Origin: Tannerellaceae bacterium
GTDB lineage: Bacteria > Bacteroidota > Bacteroidia > Bacteroidales > Tannerellaceae
Assembly: GCA_031270665.1 (NCBI GenBank)
Contig: JAISXD010000050.1
Span: forward strand, 1 to 64,000
DNA: 64,000 nucleotides
Reading direction: 5' to 3'
A program made the position numbers and the translations under genes. A model generated the notes under the pieces. The model searched no databases. It worked only from the letters and a program-made list of their open reading frames with translations, and was not told the DNA's origin. This document shows, piece by piece, positions 1 to 9,471 of the stretch (positions are counted from its first letter, which is position 1; every line of letters starts with the position of its first letter).

Positions 1-45
1 ATAGAAGAGGTTTTGGCTTTCTTGTGCGAAATTGAAGCTGAATAA
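1..45 (+). CDS. C-terminal end of an upstream gene (partial)
   Basis: Reading frame 1 is open from the first base and ends at TAA (43-45), giving a 14-residue tail IEEVLAFLCEIEAE that looks like an amphipathic helix. A small dyad, TAAATCA-ACTG-TGATTTA, covers the stop codon and the next bases. The gene would converge on the TonB receptor. Too short to assign a family; it could also be a chance open frame. Confidence 0.3.
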   Translation: MEEVLAFLCEIEAE

Positions 46-65
46 ATCAACTGTGATTTATCCAA

Positions 66-2417
66 TCAATCCAGCCCTTTTATCCTTTCGCTTTCCGAGC
101 TGATCGAGGAGCGGGATTGATACCTGCTTTTCTGTGAACTGAAACGATAGGTGAGAGACAAACTGATTACAGAACGGTCTAAATAGTATTGATAGCCGGT
201 GTAGCGGTTGTTAATTGTCGTGTAGGTCTTCATCTTGTCTGTTTTAAACAGGTCATTCCATAGGATATTTGCTGTTAGTTTATTGTTTAGGAAGGATTTT
301 CGGATGCCTGCATCCATGCGGAATACAGGGTCGAAGTAAAAGACGTTTTCCAGTCCTTTTGTAAAGTACCGGATGGTGGTATTTAGTTTGAATCTGTATG
401 GCAGGGTAAAATCAAAACCGGAATAGGCATACCACATGGGTTGCTTCAAATCAATTACTCCCGAAGCCTTGTCATTGCTGATGGTGTAGAGTAAACCGGT
501 TGATAGATAGCAACTCAACCATTCGTTTTGATACGGCAGTATGGCGTCTATGGATAGCATGTCTGATTTATCAATATTCTTTTGAGTGATTCTGCTTAGA
601 GATGGGTTCGCTGGGTCTTGTTCTATATACCAGGCCAACAGATTATTCATCCGTGTGTAGTTGACCCCTAACGACGTTATTTTCATATATGAAAAGGTTA
701 ATGTCAACGCATGTCGTATTTCGGGGACAAGCGCAGGATTGCCCTGAAAATAAGTTAGTGAATCTATATATTCAATGGCAGGATTCAAATCCTGAAAGGT
801 AGGACGGGAAATTTTCATTGCGTAAGAAAAACCGGCGTCCCAGTTCCCGGCAATCCCATAATTTAATTGCAGGTTGGGAAAAACATTCCACGTTGTAGCA
901 TCCTGAACTACTCTATCGGTTGTTGCATAATTATCAGAAACCTCAACTCTTGTTCCCAACTCAGTATTCAGCTTTTCCAATTGCTTGGACAGGTTAAAAT
1001 ACAAGGCTCCGGTATTTTCTTTATAATCATAGGCCATGTTTCGGACAGCCGTTCCTTCCGAAGAGAAGAATGTATTGCTTCGGTTGTGTATGTTACTGTA
1101 TTTTATACCTGTCTCCAGCATAAAGCTTTGAGGCAAAGGAATAGAGACGTCTGTTTTGAATGATGTTATATCAATTGTCGTGCTAAGATCATTTTCTTTT
1201 GAAGCGATTCCCGTATAACCCAATTCCTTTATTTGGGTATTCAGTTTCGTATTGTAAGATGATTTATCGAATACGCTATTCATGTTTATGCCTGTGGGTG
1301 ATGATTGGTAAGAGTAGAAAGCAGTACCTGTCAGGAAGTTCCGATTTAAGGAGGTTTGCTGTACAGAAGTTAGTTCAGTTATGGGAGGAAGATGTGTGTC
1401 GGTAGAGTTATAGATACGGCTTATTTCATCCTTTGCATTATTTCCGTCTGAAAATTGGCCGCTTAGTTGCAAACCTGCCTTGTGTTTATCGGAAAAGCGA
1501 TAATCGCCTGATAAACGGATGCGATGGTTCTCCGTTGTATTATTGATACTTTTCCTGTCAATCAATCCATAAACAGGAGGCGTTTCGCGTGTATAATCCC
1601 TCACGTACGATTCGGTATTGTATTTTTTATTCGTGGAGAAAGCGTAAGAACCATAAAGAGATAACCGGGATGTTTGGGCCGATAGTATCGTTCCCATATA
1701 GGGATTCCGGTATGTTCCCTTGCTCATTCGTCCGGTTATTTCTGCTCCGAAGCCTTGATTTTGCGCCTTTCTTGTACGGATTTCGATAACGGCTTTCCCT
1801 TTTGCATCATAGTTAGATGAAGGATGGGTAATAATATCCACACGCTGTATTTCGGAAGACGACAGCATTTCAAGGGCTTGACTGTTGGGTAATTCCCTAC
1901 CATCCACAATAATCAGGGCATTGCCTGCTCCCAATACGGATATTCCATTCTCATTTACTTTAACACGTGCGGCTTTTTGCAATACATCAATGGCCGAACC
2001 GGATTCGCTTAACGCTGTTCCTGCCACATTCAGCGTAATGCGGTCATTTCGCATACTGAACATAGGTTGGGATGCTCTTACGGTAACTTCATTCAACCGA
2101 TAACTTTGAACGGATAAGCGAATATCCAGCAAACTTCCGGCAGGTGACGGAACGGATAGTATCGTATCCTTGTATCCGAAAGATGTTACTTTTAGTAAGA
2201 CGGGAAACTGATTGGTTTCTATGGAAAAGTCGGGTTCTAAAAAGAAATCGCCTTTATAGATAGATGAATCTTGAGGCGATAACAGTAGTATATTGTAACC
2301 GCTTTCTATCGGAGAATGGTTGCTGTCTGTAACTTTACCTGTTATTTTTTGCGCTTGCTGGGCATTCGCTAAACAAGGAAGTAAGGCTAATGCGAGGAAA
2401 AAGATTGTTGCTTTCAT
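66..2417 (-). CDS. TonB-dependent outer membrane beta-barrel protein
   Basis: Outer membrane receptor of 783 residues. It has a signal peptide (about 1-19, ending LANA), a carboxypeptidase-regulatory-like beta-sandwich (about 24-105), a plug domain (about 110-215, with the IIVDGRELP segment) and a long barrel ending in a beta-strand-rich C-terminus. The layout matches the 'outer membrane beta-barrel family' receptors of Bacteroidota rather than SusC: no SusD partner follows and the protein is shorter than SusC. The substrate cannot be read from sequence; peptide or metal uptake or signalling are possible. A TATGTTTG promoter box lies 26 bp upstream of the start. The LytTR regulator gene lies just upstream on the same strand and is a candidate regulator (inference). 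Confidence 0.85.
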   Translation of the reverse strand: MKATIFFLALALLPCLANAQQAQKITGKVTDSNHSPIESGYNILLLSPQDSSIYKGDFFLEPDFSIETNQFPVLLKVTSFGYKDTILSVPSPAGSLLDIRLSVQSYRLNEVTVRASQPMFSMRNDRITLNVAGTALSESGSAIDVLQKAARVKVNENGISVLGAGNALIIVDGRELPNSQALEMLSSSEIQRVDIITHPSSNYDAKGKAVIEIRTRKAQNQGFGAEITGRMSKGTYRNPYMGTILSAQTSRLSLYGSYAFSTNKKYNTESYVRDYTRETPPVYGLIDRKSINNTTENHRIRLSGDYRFSDKHKAGLQLSGQFSDGNNAKDEISRIYNSTDTHLPPITELTSVQQTSLNRNFLTGTAFYSYQSSPTGINMNSVFDKSSYNTKLNTQIKELGYTGIASKENDLSTTIDITSFKTDVSIPLPQSFMLETGIKYSNIHNRSNTFFSSEGTAVRNMAYDYKENTGALYFNLSKQLEKLNTELGTRVEVSDNYATTDRVVQDATTWNVFPNLQLNYGIAGNWDAGFSYAMKISRPTFQDLNPAIEYIDSLTYFQGNPALVPEIRHALTLTFSYMKITSLGVNYTRMNNLLAWYIEQDPANPSLSRITQKNIDKSDMLSIDAILPYQNEWLSCYLSTGLLYTISNDKASGVIDLKQPMWYAYSGFDFTLPYRFKLNTTIRYFTKGLENVFYFDPVFRMDAGIRKSFLNNKLTANILWNDLFKTDKMKTYTTINNRYTGYQYYLDRSVISLSLTYRFSSQKSRYQSRSSISSESERIKGLD

Positions 2418-2442
2418 CTGTCTTTTGTTTTTGAATTTGCTG

Positions 2443-2450
2443 CAAACATA
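2443..2450 (-). promoter_or_regulatory. -7 box of the TonB receptor gene
   Basis: TATGTTTG on the minus strand fits the Bacteroidota TAnnTTTG consensus and sits 26 bp before the ATG at 2417, so the receptor has its own promoter despite the LytTR gene upstream on the same strand. Confidence 0.6.
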
Positions 2451-2567
2451 AATGACAGAAGAATCTGTTGGAAATTATAGTGACAAGTAACCGGATTTAG
2501 TGACGAAATGCTTGCCTTTGCATTTTATCACAGCAATTATGGGATGAATGGAGAAATAGGGCTTTTC

Positions 2568-3434
2568 TTAGTGCAAAATATCCTTTATAACATTAAGGTA
2601 GGAACGGGAAACGGGTATCTCTTCCGAAGTATCATGGATTGATAGTCTATACCCCTGCGCATTGCCGGTTACGTTATAAATCTTATCGGTATTGACAATG
2701 TATGTACGATGACACCGGACGAAACTTGGCTCTTGCTGCAATGTTTCTTCTATTTGCCGGATAGTAGTACGGAGCAACTTGTAGGTAAGTTTATCGTCTT
2801 GCTTATAATGTACGTTTACGTAATTACCTGTGGCTTCTATATAAAGTATGTCTTCAGGTTTGGCGGTTACCGAATCTTTCGTTGAACCGGAGAGGGTTAT
2901 AAGGCCCTCTGTTGCCGTATGCCGCTTTATTCTATCCGAAAGGACCCGGTTGATTTCTTTTGAACTAATTAAATTACGTTTCAACGCACTGTTTTGGCTG
3001 AGTATTGTTATGATACTCAGGGGTATGATGCCAATGGTAAGGACGGCGAACAAATCGATGAAAAAGCCTATCGGGAAATAGTCCGGTAGTTGTTTCATTA
3101 CAAGGAAGTAATCGTAACATACAACTCCTATCCCCGTCATAATTAAAAAGAATACGTTATTCAATAAACTCTTGCCAATGTCCCATTTTTCAGGATTGTA
3201 GAATCGCTTGAACAGAACAGGAAACAGAACAAACTCGATAGAAGCGGCAAGCATTGTCAGCAACGCAAAACCAACCAGCACCCACATTTGCCCCAACGAA
3301 TTAAGCCTGAAACTAAAAGGCTCAAACAGGGCTAAAATAAAAACAACCGTAATTACACATAGCAAAACGGATAGCCAGGGTTTATCATTTACCGGAGCCG
3401 GTTGGGCCAAGTATTTTGAAAGTTTATTTTTCAT
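2568..3434 (-). CDS. Membrane-anchored LytTR transcriptional regulator
   Basis: A 288-residue protein with four predicted membrane helices in the N-terminal half (about 20-40, 50-75, 90-112, 120-145) and a C-terminal LytTR DNA-binding domain (about 185-285; ILYIEATGNYVNVHY and FVRCHRTYIVN are typical). There is no receiver domain, so phosphorelay input is not evident. Such one-component membrane LytTR proteins occur across Bacteroidota, sometimes without a separate kinase. It is transcribed from a TAACTTTG box 20 bp upstream, divergently from hisH. The nearest downstream gene is the TonB receptor, a plausible target (inference). Confidence 0.85.
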   Translation of the reverse strand: MKNKLSKYLAQPAPVNDKPWLSVLLCVITVVFILALFEPFSFRLNSLGQMWVLVGFALLTMLAASIEFVLFPVLFKRFYNPEKWDIGKSLLNNVFFLIMTGIGVVCYDYFLVMKQLPDYFPIGFFIDLFAVLTIGIIPLSIITILSQNSALKRNLISSKEINRVLSDRIKRHTATEGLITLSGSTKDSVTAKPEDILYIEATGNYVNVHYKQDDKLTYKLLRTTIRQIEETLQQEPSFVRCHRTYIVNTDKIYNVTGNAQGYRLSIHDTSEEIPVSRSYLNVIKDILH

Positions 3435-3453
3435 CAGGCAAGTTATTTTGCAA

Positions 3454-3461
3454 CAAAGTTA
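3454..3461 (-). promoter_or_regulatory. -7 box of the LytTR gene
   Basis: TAACTTTG on the minus strand, an exact match to TAnnTTTG, 20 bp before the LytTR start. It lies back to back with the hisH promoter, 32 bp away. Confidence 0.6.
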
Positions 3462-3492
3462 CGAAAAGGTAATTATCATGGAATATAATTGT

Positions 3493-3500
3493 TATTTTTG
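3493..3500 (+). promoter_or_regulatory. -7 box of the hisHAFIE operon
   Basis: TATTTTTG 28 bp upstream of the hisH ATG fits TAnnTTTG. The predicted leader is only about 20 nt, which leaves no room for a His-codon leader peptide or attenuator, unlike hisG. Confidence 0.55.
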
Positions 3501-3527
3501 CAGCCTGATCATTTATAAGGGGGAAAG

Positions 3528-4118
3528 ATGCTTGTTGCCATTATAAAATATAATGCGGGGAATATTTATTCGGTTGATTATGCCTTGAAACGTTTGGGAA
3601 TCTCTCCTGTTGTTACGGCAGAGCCCGAAGTGTTGTTGAAGGCAGATAAAGTGATCTTTCCGGGGGTCGGCGAAGCCCGTACTACCATGAATTATCTGAA
3701 AGATACGAAATTGGATTTGTTGATCAGGGATTTACGACAGCCTGTTTTGGGTATTTGCTTAGGGATGCAGTTGATGTGTAAGTATTCCGAAGAAGGGGAT
3801 ACCGGATGCCTGAATATTTTTGATGTTGAAGTCAAACGTTTTATTCCCCAAAAACATGAAGAAAAAGTGCCTCATATGGGTTGGAATACATTATCAATTG
3901 TTGGAGAAGGGCTTTTTACTAAAGAACAGAATAAGCAGTTCGTTTATTTTGTGCATAGTTATTATGTGCCTATAAATAGCTGTACGGCTGCCGCTACGGA
4001 GTATATTTTACCCTTTAGCGCCGCGCTGCAAAAGGGCAATTATTATGCAACCCAGTTCCATCCAGAGAAGAGTGGAACGGTGGGTGAAAAGATATTAGAA
4101 ATTTTTTTAAGATTATAA
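3528..4118 (+). CDS. hisH: Imidazole glycerol phosphate synthase, glutamine amidotransferase subunit
   Basis: Class I glutamine amidotransferase that makes ammonia from glutamine for HisF, the fifth step of histidine synthesis. At 196 residues it is of normal length. The catalytic triad is visible: Cys77 in LGICLGMQ, and His178 and Glu180 in QFHPEKSG. It is first in a tight operon (7 bp to hisA), with a promoter box just upstream. Its partner hisF lies two genes downstream. Confidence 0.96.
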   Translation: MLVAIIKYNAGNIYSVDYALKRLGISPVVTAEPEVLLKADKVIFPGVGEARTTMNYLKDTKLDLLIRDLRQPVLGICLGMQLMCKYSEEGDTGCLNIFDVEVKRFIPQKHEEKVPHMGWNTLSIVGEGLFTKEQNKQFVYFVHSYYVPINSCTAAATEYILPFSAALQKGNYYATQFHPEKSGTVGEKILEIFLRL

Positions 4119-4125
4119 CAGAGGT

Positions 4126-4860
4126 ATGATTGACCTGATCCCGGCTATAGATTTAATTGACGGAAAGTGCGTGAGGCTTACCCAAGGAGACTACAATACA
4201 AAGAAAGTGTATAATGGAAATCCTTTAGAGGTAGCCAAAATGTTTGAAGATTATGGTTTACGCCGGTTGCATGTAGTGGATTTAGACGGTGCCCGCAAAG
4301 GCTGTATCGTTAATTACCGTGTGCTGGAAAGAATCGCCGGACATACGTCGTTTATTATCGATTTTGGCGGAGGGCTTACGCGTGAAAGCGACTTGGAAAT
4401 AGCCTTTGAGAGCGGGGCTCAAATGGTGACAGGCGGCAGCATAGCCATAAAAGACCCTGAAATGTTCACTTCGTGGATAACTAAATATGGCAATCAAAAG
4501 ATCATTCTTGGAGCAGACGCCCGAAACAACAAAATAGCAGTAAGTGGCTGGGAAGAAACAACCGACGAAGAGATTGTTTCTTTTATACAGGCATATTATA
4601 ATAAAGGTATAACAAAAGTTATCAGTACCGATATTAGCCGTGACGGTATGCTGGAGGGGCCTGCTATTGATCTGTATAAGACAATAAAAGAGGCTTTACC
4701 CTGTTTGTATGTGATAGCAAGCGGCGGGGTAAGCTCGGTTGCGGATATTGAAAAGCTGGAAGAAGCGGGAATACCCGGCGTTATTTTTGGCAAGGCCATT
4801 TATGAAGGGCGTATTCAGTTAAAAGAACTGATACGGTTTACGGACAACTATGACGATTAA
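4126..4860 (+). CDS. hisA: ProFAR isomerase (HisA)
   Basis: A (beta/alpha)8 isomerase that converts ProFAR to PRFAR in histidine synthesis. At 244 residues it has the family length. The N-terminal [13 protein letters not shown] motif carries the first catalytic Asp (residue 9), and ILGADARNN around residue 130 carries the second; phosphate-binding glycine motifs (GGGLT, ASGGV) are present. It follows hisH by 7 bp. Its end overlaps the longest hisF frame, but the likely hisF start lies 4 bp downstream. Confidence 0.96.
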   Translation: MIDLIPAIDLIDGKCVRLTQGDYNTKKVYNGNPLEVAKMFEDYGLRRLHVVDLDGARKGCIVNYRVLERIAGHTSFIIDFGGGLTRESDLEIAFESGAQMVTGGSIAIKDPEMFTSWITKYGNQKIILGADARNNKIAVSGWEETTDEEIVSFIQAYYNKGITKVISTDISRDGMLEGPAIDLYKTIKEALPCLYVIASGGVSSVADIEKLEEAGIPGVIFGKAIYEGRIQLKELIRFTDNYDD

Positions 4861-4864
4861 CAAT

Positions 4865-5620
4865 ATGTTGGCAAAAAGAATTATTCCCTGTTTAGATATA
4901 AAAGACGGAACGACGGTAAAGGGAATAAATTTTGTGAATTTCCGCGATGCGGGCGATCCGGTGGAATTAGGAGCCCACTATAGCCGTGAAGGCGCCGACG
5001 AACTGGTATATTTAGATATTACAGCTTCGCATGAAGGGCGCAAGACTTTTACGGAATTGGTGCGCAAGGTAGCCGCTTGTATAAATATCCCTTTTACAGT
5101 AGGAGGGGGAATTAATGAAATAAAAGACGTAGACCGTTTACTGAATGCCGGAGCCGACAAAGTATCGATTAATTCTGCCGCGCTCCGTAATCCCTCATTA
5201 GTAGAAGAAATTGCCAAAAACTTTGGAAGCCAGGTTTGCGTGGTGGCCATCGATGCCAATTACGAGAATAATAATTGGATATGTTATTTAAACGGAGGGC
5301 GTATTCCTACTGGTAAAAAACTGTATGATTGGGCTGTTGAAGCTGAAAATCTCGGAGCCGGCGAAATACTGTTTACAAGTATGACGCATGATGGCGTGAA
5401 GGAAGGGTATGCCAATGAAGCCTTGGCGGTATTGGCCGGTCAGTTGCACATACCTGTTATTGCTTCGGGCGGCGCCGGGGAAAAAGAACATTTCCGCGAT
5501 GCGTTTATAGCAGGAAAAGCAGACGCAGCTTTGGCAGCCAGCGTCTTTCATTTTGGAGAAATAGGGATAACAGGGTTGAAACAATATCTGTTAAAAGAAG
5601 GTGTTAGTGTACGAATATAA
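4865..5620 (+). CDS. hisF: Imidazole glycerol phosphate synthase, cyclase subunit
   Basis: Cyclase subunit that combines PRFAR with ammonia from HisH to give IGP and AICAR. The ORF track starts at 4850 (MTINN), but the internal ATG at 4865 gives [15 protein letters not shown], the usual family N-terminus, and a normal length of 251 residues. Catalytic Asp11 (CLDIKDG) and a second Asp near 130 (VVAIDAN) are present. It follows hisA by 4 bp in the same operon and is followed by hisIE 17 bp later. Confidence 0.95.
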   Translation: MLAKRIIPCLDIKDGTTVKGINFVNFRDAGDPVELGAHYSREGADELVYLDITASHEGRKTFTELVRKVAACINIPFTVGGGINEIKDVDRLLNAGADKVSINSAALRNPSLVEEIAKNFGSQVCVVAIDANYENNNWICYLNGGRIPTGKKLYDWAVEAENLGAGEILFTSMTHDGVKEGYANEALAVLAGQLHIPVIASGGAGEKEHFRDAFIAGKADAALAASVFHFGEIGITGLKQYLLKEGVSVRI

Positions 5621-5637
5621 AAAAGAAATTAAAATAG

Positions 5638-6234
5638 ATGAATTTAGACTTCGACAAGGCGGGAGGACTGATTCCTGCCATTATCCAGGATAATAAAACG
5701 AATAAAGTATTGATGCTGGGTTTTATGAATGAAGAAGCTTATCAACAGACAAAAGAAACCGGGAAAGTAACCTTTTTCAGCCGCACCAAAAACCGTTTGT
5801 GGACGAAAGGCGAAACAAGCGGAAACTTCTTATCAGTAAAACAAATACTGACAGACTGCGATAATGATACGTTGCTGATAAAAGCTGACCCGGCCGGCCC
5901 TGTTTGCCATACCGGAAATGATACCTGCTTCGGGGAACAAAACAGGGAAGATGTGATGTTTCTGAAATATCTTCAAAACTTTATAGAACAGCGCAGACAG
6001 GAAATGCCCGAAGGTTCGTATACTACTTCGTTATTTATAAAAGGAGTGAATCGTATGGCTCAAAAAGTGGGGGAAGAGGCTGTGGAGACGGTAATCGAAG
6101 CAACAAACGGTACGGAAGAAGGCTTTATTTATGAAGCTTCCGATATGATCTATCACCTGATTGTGCTGCTTACCAGTAAAGGGCTTCGCATAGAAGACCT
6201 GTTGCGTGAATTAATGAAAAGGCATAAAGAATAA
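5638..6234 (+). CDS. hisIE: Bifunctional phosphoribosyl-AMP cyclohydrolase / phosphoribosyl-ATP pyrophosphatase
   Basis: A fused protein of 198 residues that catalyses steps two and three of histidine synthesis. The N-terminal half (about 1-105) is the HisI cyclohydrolase, with FFSRTKNRLWTKGETSGN and the metal-binding DCDNDTLL and CHTGNDTCF segments. The C-terminal half (about 110-198) is the HisE pyrophosphatase, with EGSYTTSLF and KVGEEAVETVIEA. It ends hisHAFIE; the FtsE-like gene follows after 4 bp and may be co-transcribed. Confidence 0.95.
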   Translation: MNLDFDKAGGLIPAIIQDNKTNKVLMLGFMNEEAYQQTKETGKVTFFSRTKNRLWTKGETSGNFLSVKQILTDCDNDTLLIKADPAGPVCHTGNDTCFGEQNREDVMFLKYLQNFIEQRRQEMPEGSYTTSLFIKGVNRMAQKVGEEAVETVIEATNGTEEGFIYEASDMIYHLIVLLTSKGLRIEDLLRELMKRHKE

Positions 6235-6238
6235 ATAT

Positions 6239-6916
6239 ATGGAAAATGACTTATTGCTCCGGCTGGATAATATAGAAATAAAACGCGACGAAAATGTTAT
6301 TTTACGGGATGCTTCGCTTACGCTTCATAACGGCGAGTTTTTATATGTGATCGGTAAAGTTGGTTCCGGGAAAAGCAGTTTGTTGAAATCCTTATATTGC
6401 GAGGCGCCGTTGAGTGGGAAGCATGCTCATTTAATGGAATACGACCTCCTGAAAATTAAACGGAAAGAAATACCTTATTTGCGCAGGAAACTGGGAATTG
6501 TATTTCAGGACTTCCAACTGTTGACAGACCGTATCGTTGAGAAAAACCTGGAGTTTGCCTTAAAAGCTACCGGCTGGAAGAAAAAAAATGAAATCTCAGC
6601 CCGTATTAACGATGTGCTCCACCAGGTAGGAATGCAGACCAAAGGATACAAAATGCCTCATGCGTTATCGGGAGGCGAACAGCAACGTATTGTGATTGCC
6701 CGCGCCTTATTAAATGAACCCCGGCTGATATTGGCTGACGAACCTACCGGAAACCTCGACCCCGAAACAAGTGCACAGATCGTACAACTTCTTCACGATA
6801 TCTGTAAAAAAGGGACGGCCGTAATTATGACTACCCATAACTATACACTCGTACGTAATTTCCCTGCACGTATCGTAAAATGCGAGAATAGCTGCCTTAG
6901 CGATATAAGGGAATGA
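6239..6916 (+). CDS. ftsE: FtsE-like ABC transporter ATPase
   Basis: A single ABC ATPase domain of 225 residues. Walker A is GKVGSGKSS (about 38-46), the signature is LSGGEQQR (about 141) and Walker B is [16 protein letters not shown]-type Q-loop (VFQDFQLL) and overall length match FtsE, the cell-division ATPase that works with the FtsX permease to activate peptidoglycan hydrolases. No ftsX lies beside it here, so assignment to FtsE rather than LolD or another small exporter ATPase rests on sequence feel. It starts 4 bp after hisIE, so it probably belongs to the his transcript. Confidence 0.8.
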   Translation: MENDLLLRLDNIEIKRDENVILRDASLTLHNGEFLYVIGKVGSGKSSLLKSLYCEAPLSGKHAHLMEYDLLKIKRKEIPYLRRKLGIVFQDFQLLTDRIVEKNLEFALKATGWKKKNEISARINDVLHQVGMQTKGYKMPHALSGGEQQRIVIARALLNEPRLILADEPTGNLDPETSAQIVQLLHDICKKGTAVIMTTHNYTLVRNFPARIVKCENSCLSDIRE

Positions 6917-6926
6917 TTTTTTTATG

Positions 6927-6934
6927 TAACTTTG
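6927..6934 (+). promoter_or_regulatory. -7 box of the lysC-lysA unit
   Basis: TAACTTTG, an exact match to TAnnTTTG, 43 bp before the aspartate kinase ATG. It separates lysC from the his-ftsE operon. No lysine-rich leader peptide or L-box-like structure was seen in the short leader. Confidence 0.6.
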
Positions 6935-6977
6935 CAGTGTTTTTAAAGTAAAGAAAAACAATTTAATACAGTAAAAA

Positions 6978-8291
6978 ATGAAGGTTTTAAAATTTGGCGG
7001 TACTTCTGTAGGTTCGGCACGAAGAATGAAAAGTGTTGCGAAGTTAATTACAACGGAAAAGCATAACATCGTTGTATTATCTGCCATGTCGGGTACTACT
7101 AATTCATTGGTTGAGATTTCCGATTATTTGTACAAGAAAAATCCCGATGGTGCTAACGAAATAATCAACAAGCTCGCTATTACTTATTATAAACATGCAG
7201 ATGAGCTTTACAGCGCCACAGAGTATAAACAGAGAGCGAAAGAATTGATATCCAATCATTTTGATTACATACGTACGTTTACCAAAGACCTTTTTACACT
7301 GTTTGAAGAACGTGTTGTATTGGCGCAGGGAGAATTAATCTCAACCGGTATGATGAATTTATACCTGAATGAATTAGGTGTGAAATCGGTTCTTTTGCCC
7401 GCATTAGACTATATGCGTACAGATAAAAATGCAGAACCCGACCCTATCTATATTAAAGAAAAGCTTTCCGTGTTACTGGCTGAAAATGAAGAGGCTGATT
7501 TATATATCACCCAGGGCTATATTTGCAGGAATGCTTATGGCGAGATAGATAATCTTCAGCGCGGAGGCAGCGATTATACCGCCTCATTAATAGGAGCGGC
7601 TGTCCATGCCGATGAGATTCAGATATGGACGGATATTGACGGAATGCATAATAACGATCCGCGTTATGTGGAAGGCACATTGCCTGTCCGCCAGCTTCAT
7701 TTTGAAGAAGCTGCCGAGTTGGCTTATTTCGGAGCGAAAATACTGCATCCAACCTGTATCCTTCCTGCCAAGCTCAATAACATTCCGGTTCGTTTATTGA
7801 ATACGATGCAACCGGAGGCGCCGGGAACCCTGATTTCTAATGAAACGGAAAAAGGGAAAATCAAGGCCGTAGCGGCAAAAGACAATATTACGGCGATTAA
7901 GGTCAAGAGCGGCCGTATGCTGCTGGCTACCGGTTTTCTTCGTAAAGTATTCGAAATATTTGAAAACTACCAAACGCCCATTGATATGGTTACTACATCG
8001 GAAGTAGGCGTATCCTGTACGATAGACAACCGTAAGCGTTTGGACGAAATAGTAGACGACCTTAAAAAATATGGGACAGTAACGGTAGATGAAGACCTGG
8101 TTATCATATGTGTCGTTGGCGATTTGGAATGGGATAATGTAGGTTTTGAGGCAAGTATTGTAAATGCCTTAATGGATATTCCCGTACGAATGATTTCTTA
8201 CGGAGGAAGCAATTATAATGTTTCTTTATTGGTTAAATCGTCTGATAAGAAAAGAGCGTTACAGATATTAAGCCTGCATTTGTTTAATTAA
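6978..8291 (+). CDS. lysC: Aspartate kinase
   Basis: Phosphorylates aspartate, the first step towards lysine, diaminopimelate, threonine and methionine. At 437 residues it is a monofunctional enzyme: an amino-acid kinase domain (about 1-275; KFGGTSVGSA at the N-terminus and RGGSDYTASLIG) followed by a tandem ACT region (about 300-437) that normally gives feedback control. It lacks a fused homoserine dehydrogenase. It lies 14 bp before lysA, which suggests a role in the diaminopimelate/lysine branch. Confidence 0.92.
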   Translation: MKVLKFGGTSVGSARRMKSVAKLITTEKHNIVVLSAMSGTTNSLVEISDYLYKKNPDGANEIINKLAITYYKHADELYSATEYKQRAKELISNHFDYIRTFTKDLFTLFEERVVLAQGELISTGMMNLYLNELGVKSVLLPALDYMRTDKNAEPDPIYIKEKLSVLLAENEEADLYITQGYICRNAYGEIDNLQRGGSDYTASLIGAAVHADEIQIWTDIDGMHNNDPRYVEGTLPVRQLHFEEAAELAYFGAKILHPTCILPAKLNNIPVRLLNTMQPEAPGTLISNETEKGKIKAVAAKDNITAIKVKSGRMLLATGFLRKVFEIFENYQTPIDMVTTSEVGVSCTIDNRKRLDEIVDDLKKYGTVTVDEDLVIICVVGDLEWDNVGFEASIVNALMDIPVRMISYGGSNYNVSLLVKSSDKKRALQILSLHLFN

Positions 8292-8305
8292 CTGAGTACA
8301 CGGAT

Positions 8306-9463
8306 ATGCTAAAAGGAACGTTTCCCATTGAGAAATTTAAAACACTTCAGACGCCTTTCTATTACTATGATGTAGAATTGCTGAAAGAAACGCTGAATGT
8401 GGTAAAAAGTGAGGCTGGTAAATATAATTACCACATACACTATGCTATAAAGGCGAATGCGAATCCCCGTATACTTTCCATCATAGCAGCAAATGGGTTG
8501 GGAGCCGATTGTGTGAGTGGAGGCGAAATACAAGCGGCATTAGATGCGGGTATTCCTTCCGAACAAATTGTCTTTGCCGGAGTTGGAAAGGCTGATTGGG
8601 AAATTAATTTAGGATTAGACAATCATATTTTCTGTTTTAATGTAGAATCATTGGCCGAACTAAAGGTAATAGACGAGCTTGCCGCTATAAAAGGACAGGT
8701 GGCGCCGGTTGCTTTACGTATTAATCCGGAGGTTGATGCGCATACCCATGCAAAGATAACTACCGGGATGAAAGAAAATAAGTTTGGAATCAATCTGGGG
8801 CAACTAAATGCCGTAATCGATGAGTTGCTGCAAATGAAGCATGTGAAGTTGATAGGCATCCATTTCCATATCGGCTCGCAAATCACGGATCTATCCTCTT
8901 TTCAGAATTTGTCTATCCGGGCGAATGAAATACAGGAAGACTTGGAAGCGCGCGGGCTACACGTTGAAAATGTAAATTTCGGGGGCGGGTTAGGTATTGA
9001 TTATTATCATCCGAACCATTTGCCTATCCCGGCGTTTGAAAACTATTTTGCTGTTATTCATAAATTATTGAAAGTACGCCCCGGACAGAAAATTCATTTT
9101 GAACCGGGCCGTTCAATCGTGGCCCAATGTGGTTCGCTCATATCACAGGTGTTATATGTGAAAGAAGGAGAAATGAAGAAGTTTGTTATCCTGGATGCCG
9201 GTTTTACGGAGTTGATACGCCCGGCTATGTATGACGCCTACCATCGGATTGAAAATATTTCAAGCAATGAAGATACGATGCTTTATGATGTGGTAGGCCC
9301 TATTTGTGAATCTTCGGATGTGTTTGGTAAAGAGGTGGAATTAAATAAAGCGCATCGTGGCGATTATATCGTTTTACGTTCTGCCGGCGCTTATGGCGAG
9401 ATCATGGCGTCTCAATACAATTGCCGTAAATTGCCGAAGCCTTACTTTTCCGATACTTTATAA
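8306..9463 (+). CDS. lysA: Diaminopimelate decarboxylase
   Basis: PLP-dependent alanine-racemase-fold enzyme that converts meso-diaminopimelate to lysine. At 385 residues it is slightly short but complete. Visible motifs are HYAIKANANP with the PLP lysine (residue 49), HFHIGSQI, the phosphate-binding GGGLGIDY, FEPGRSIVAQCG and the active-site Cys in GPICESSDVFGK. It is co-directional with aspartate kinase (14 bp) and the glycosyltransferase (8 bp). Confidence 0.94.
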   Translation: MLKGTFPIEKFKTLQTPFYYYDVELLKETLNVVKSEAGKYNYHIHYAIKANANPRILSIIAANGLGADCVSGGEIQAALDAGIPSEQIVFAGVGKADWEINLGLDNHIFCFNVESLAELKVIDELAAIKGQVAPVALRINPEVDAHTHAKITTGMKENKFGINLGQLNAVIDELLQMKHVKLIGIHFHIGSQITDLSSFQNLSIRANEIQEDLEARGLHVENVNFGGGLGIDYYHPNHLPIPAFENYFAVIHKLLKVRPGQKIHFEPGRSIVAQCGSLISQVLYVKEGEMKKFVILDAGFTELIRPAMYDAYHRIENISSNEDTMLYDVVGPICESSDVFGKEVELNKAHRGDYIVLRSAGAYGEIMASQYNCRKLPKPYFSDTL

Positions 9464-9471
9464 TATATGTA

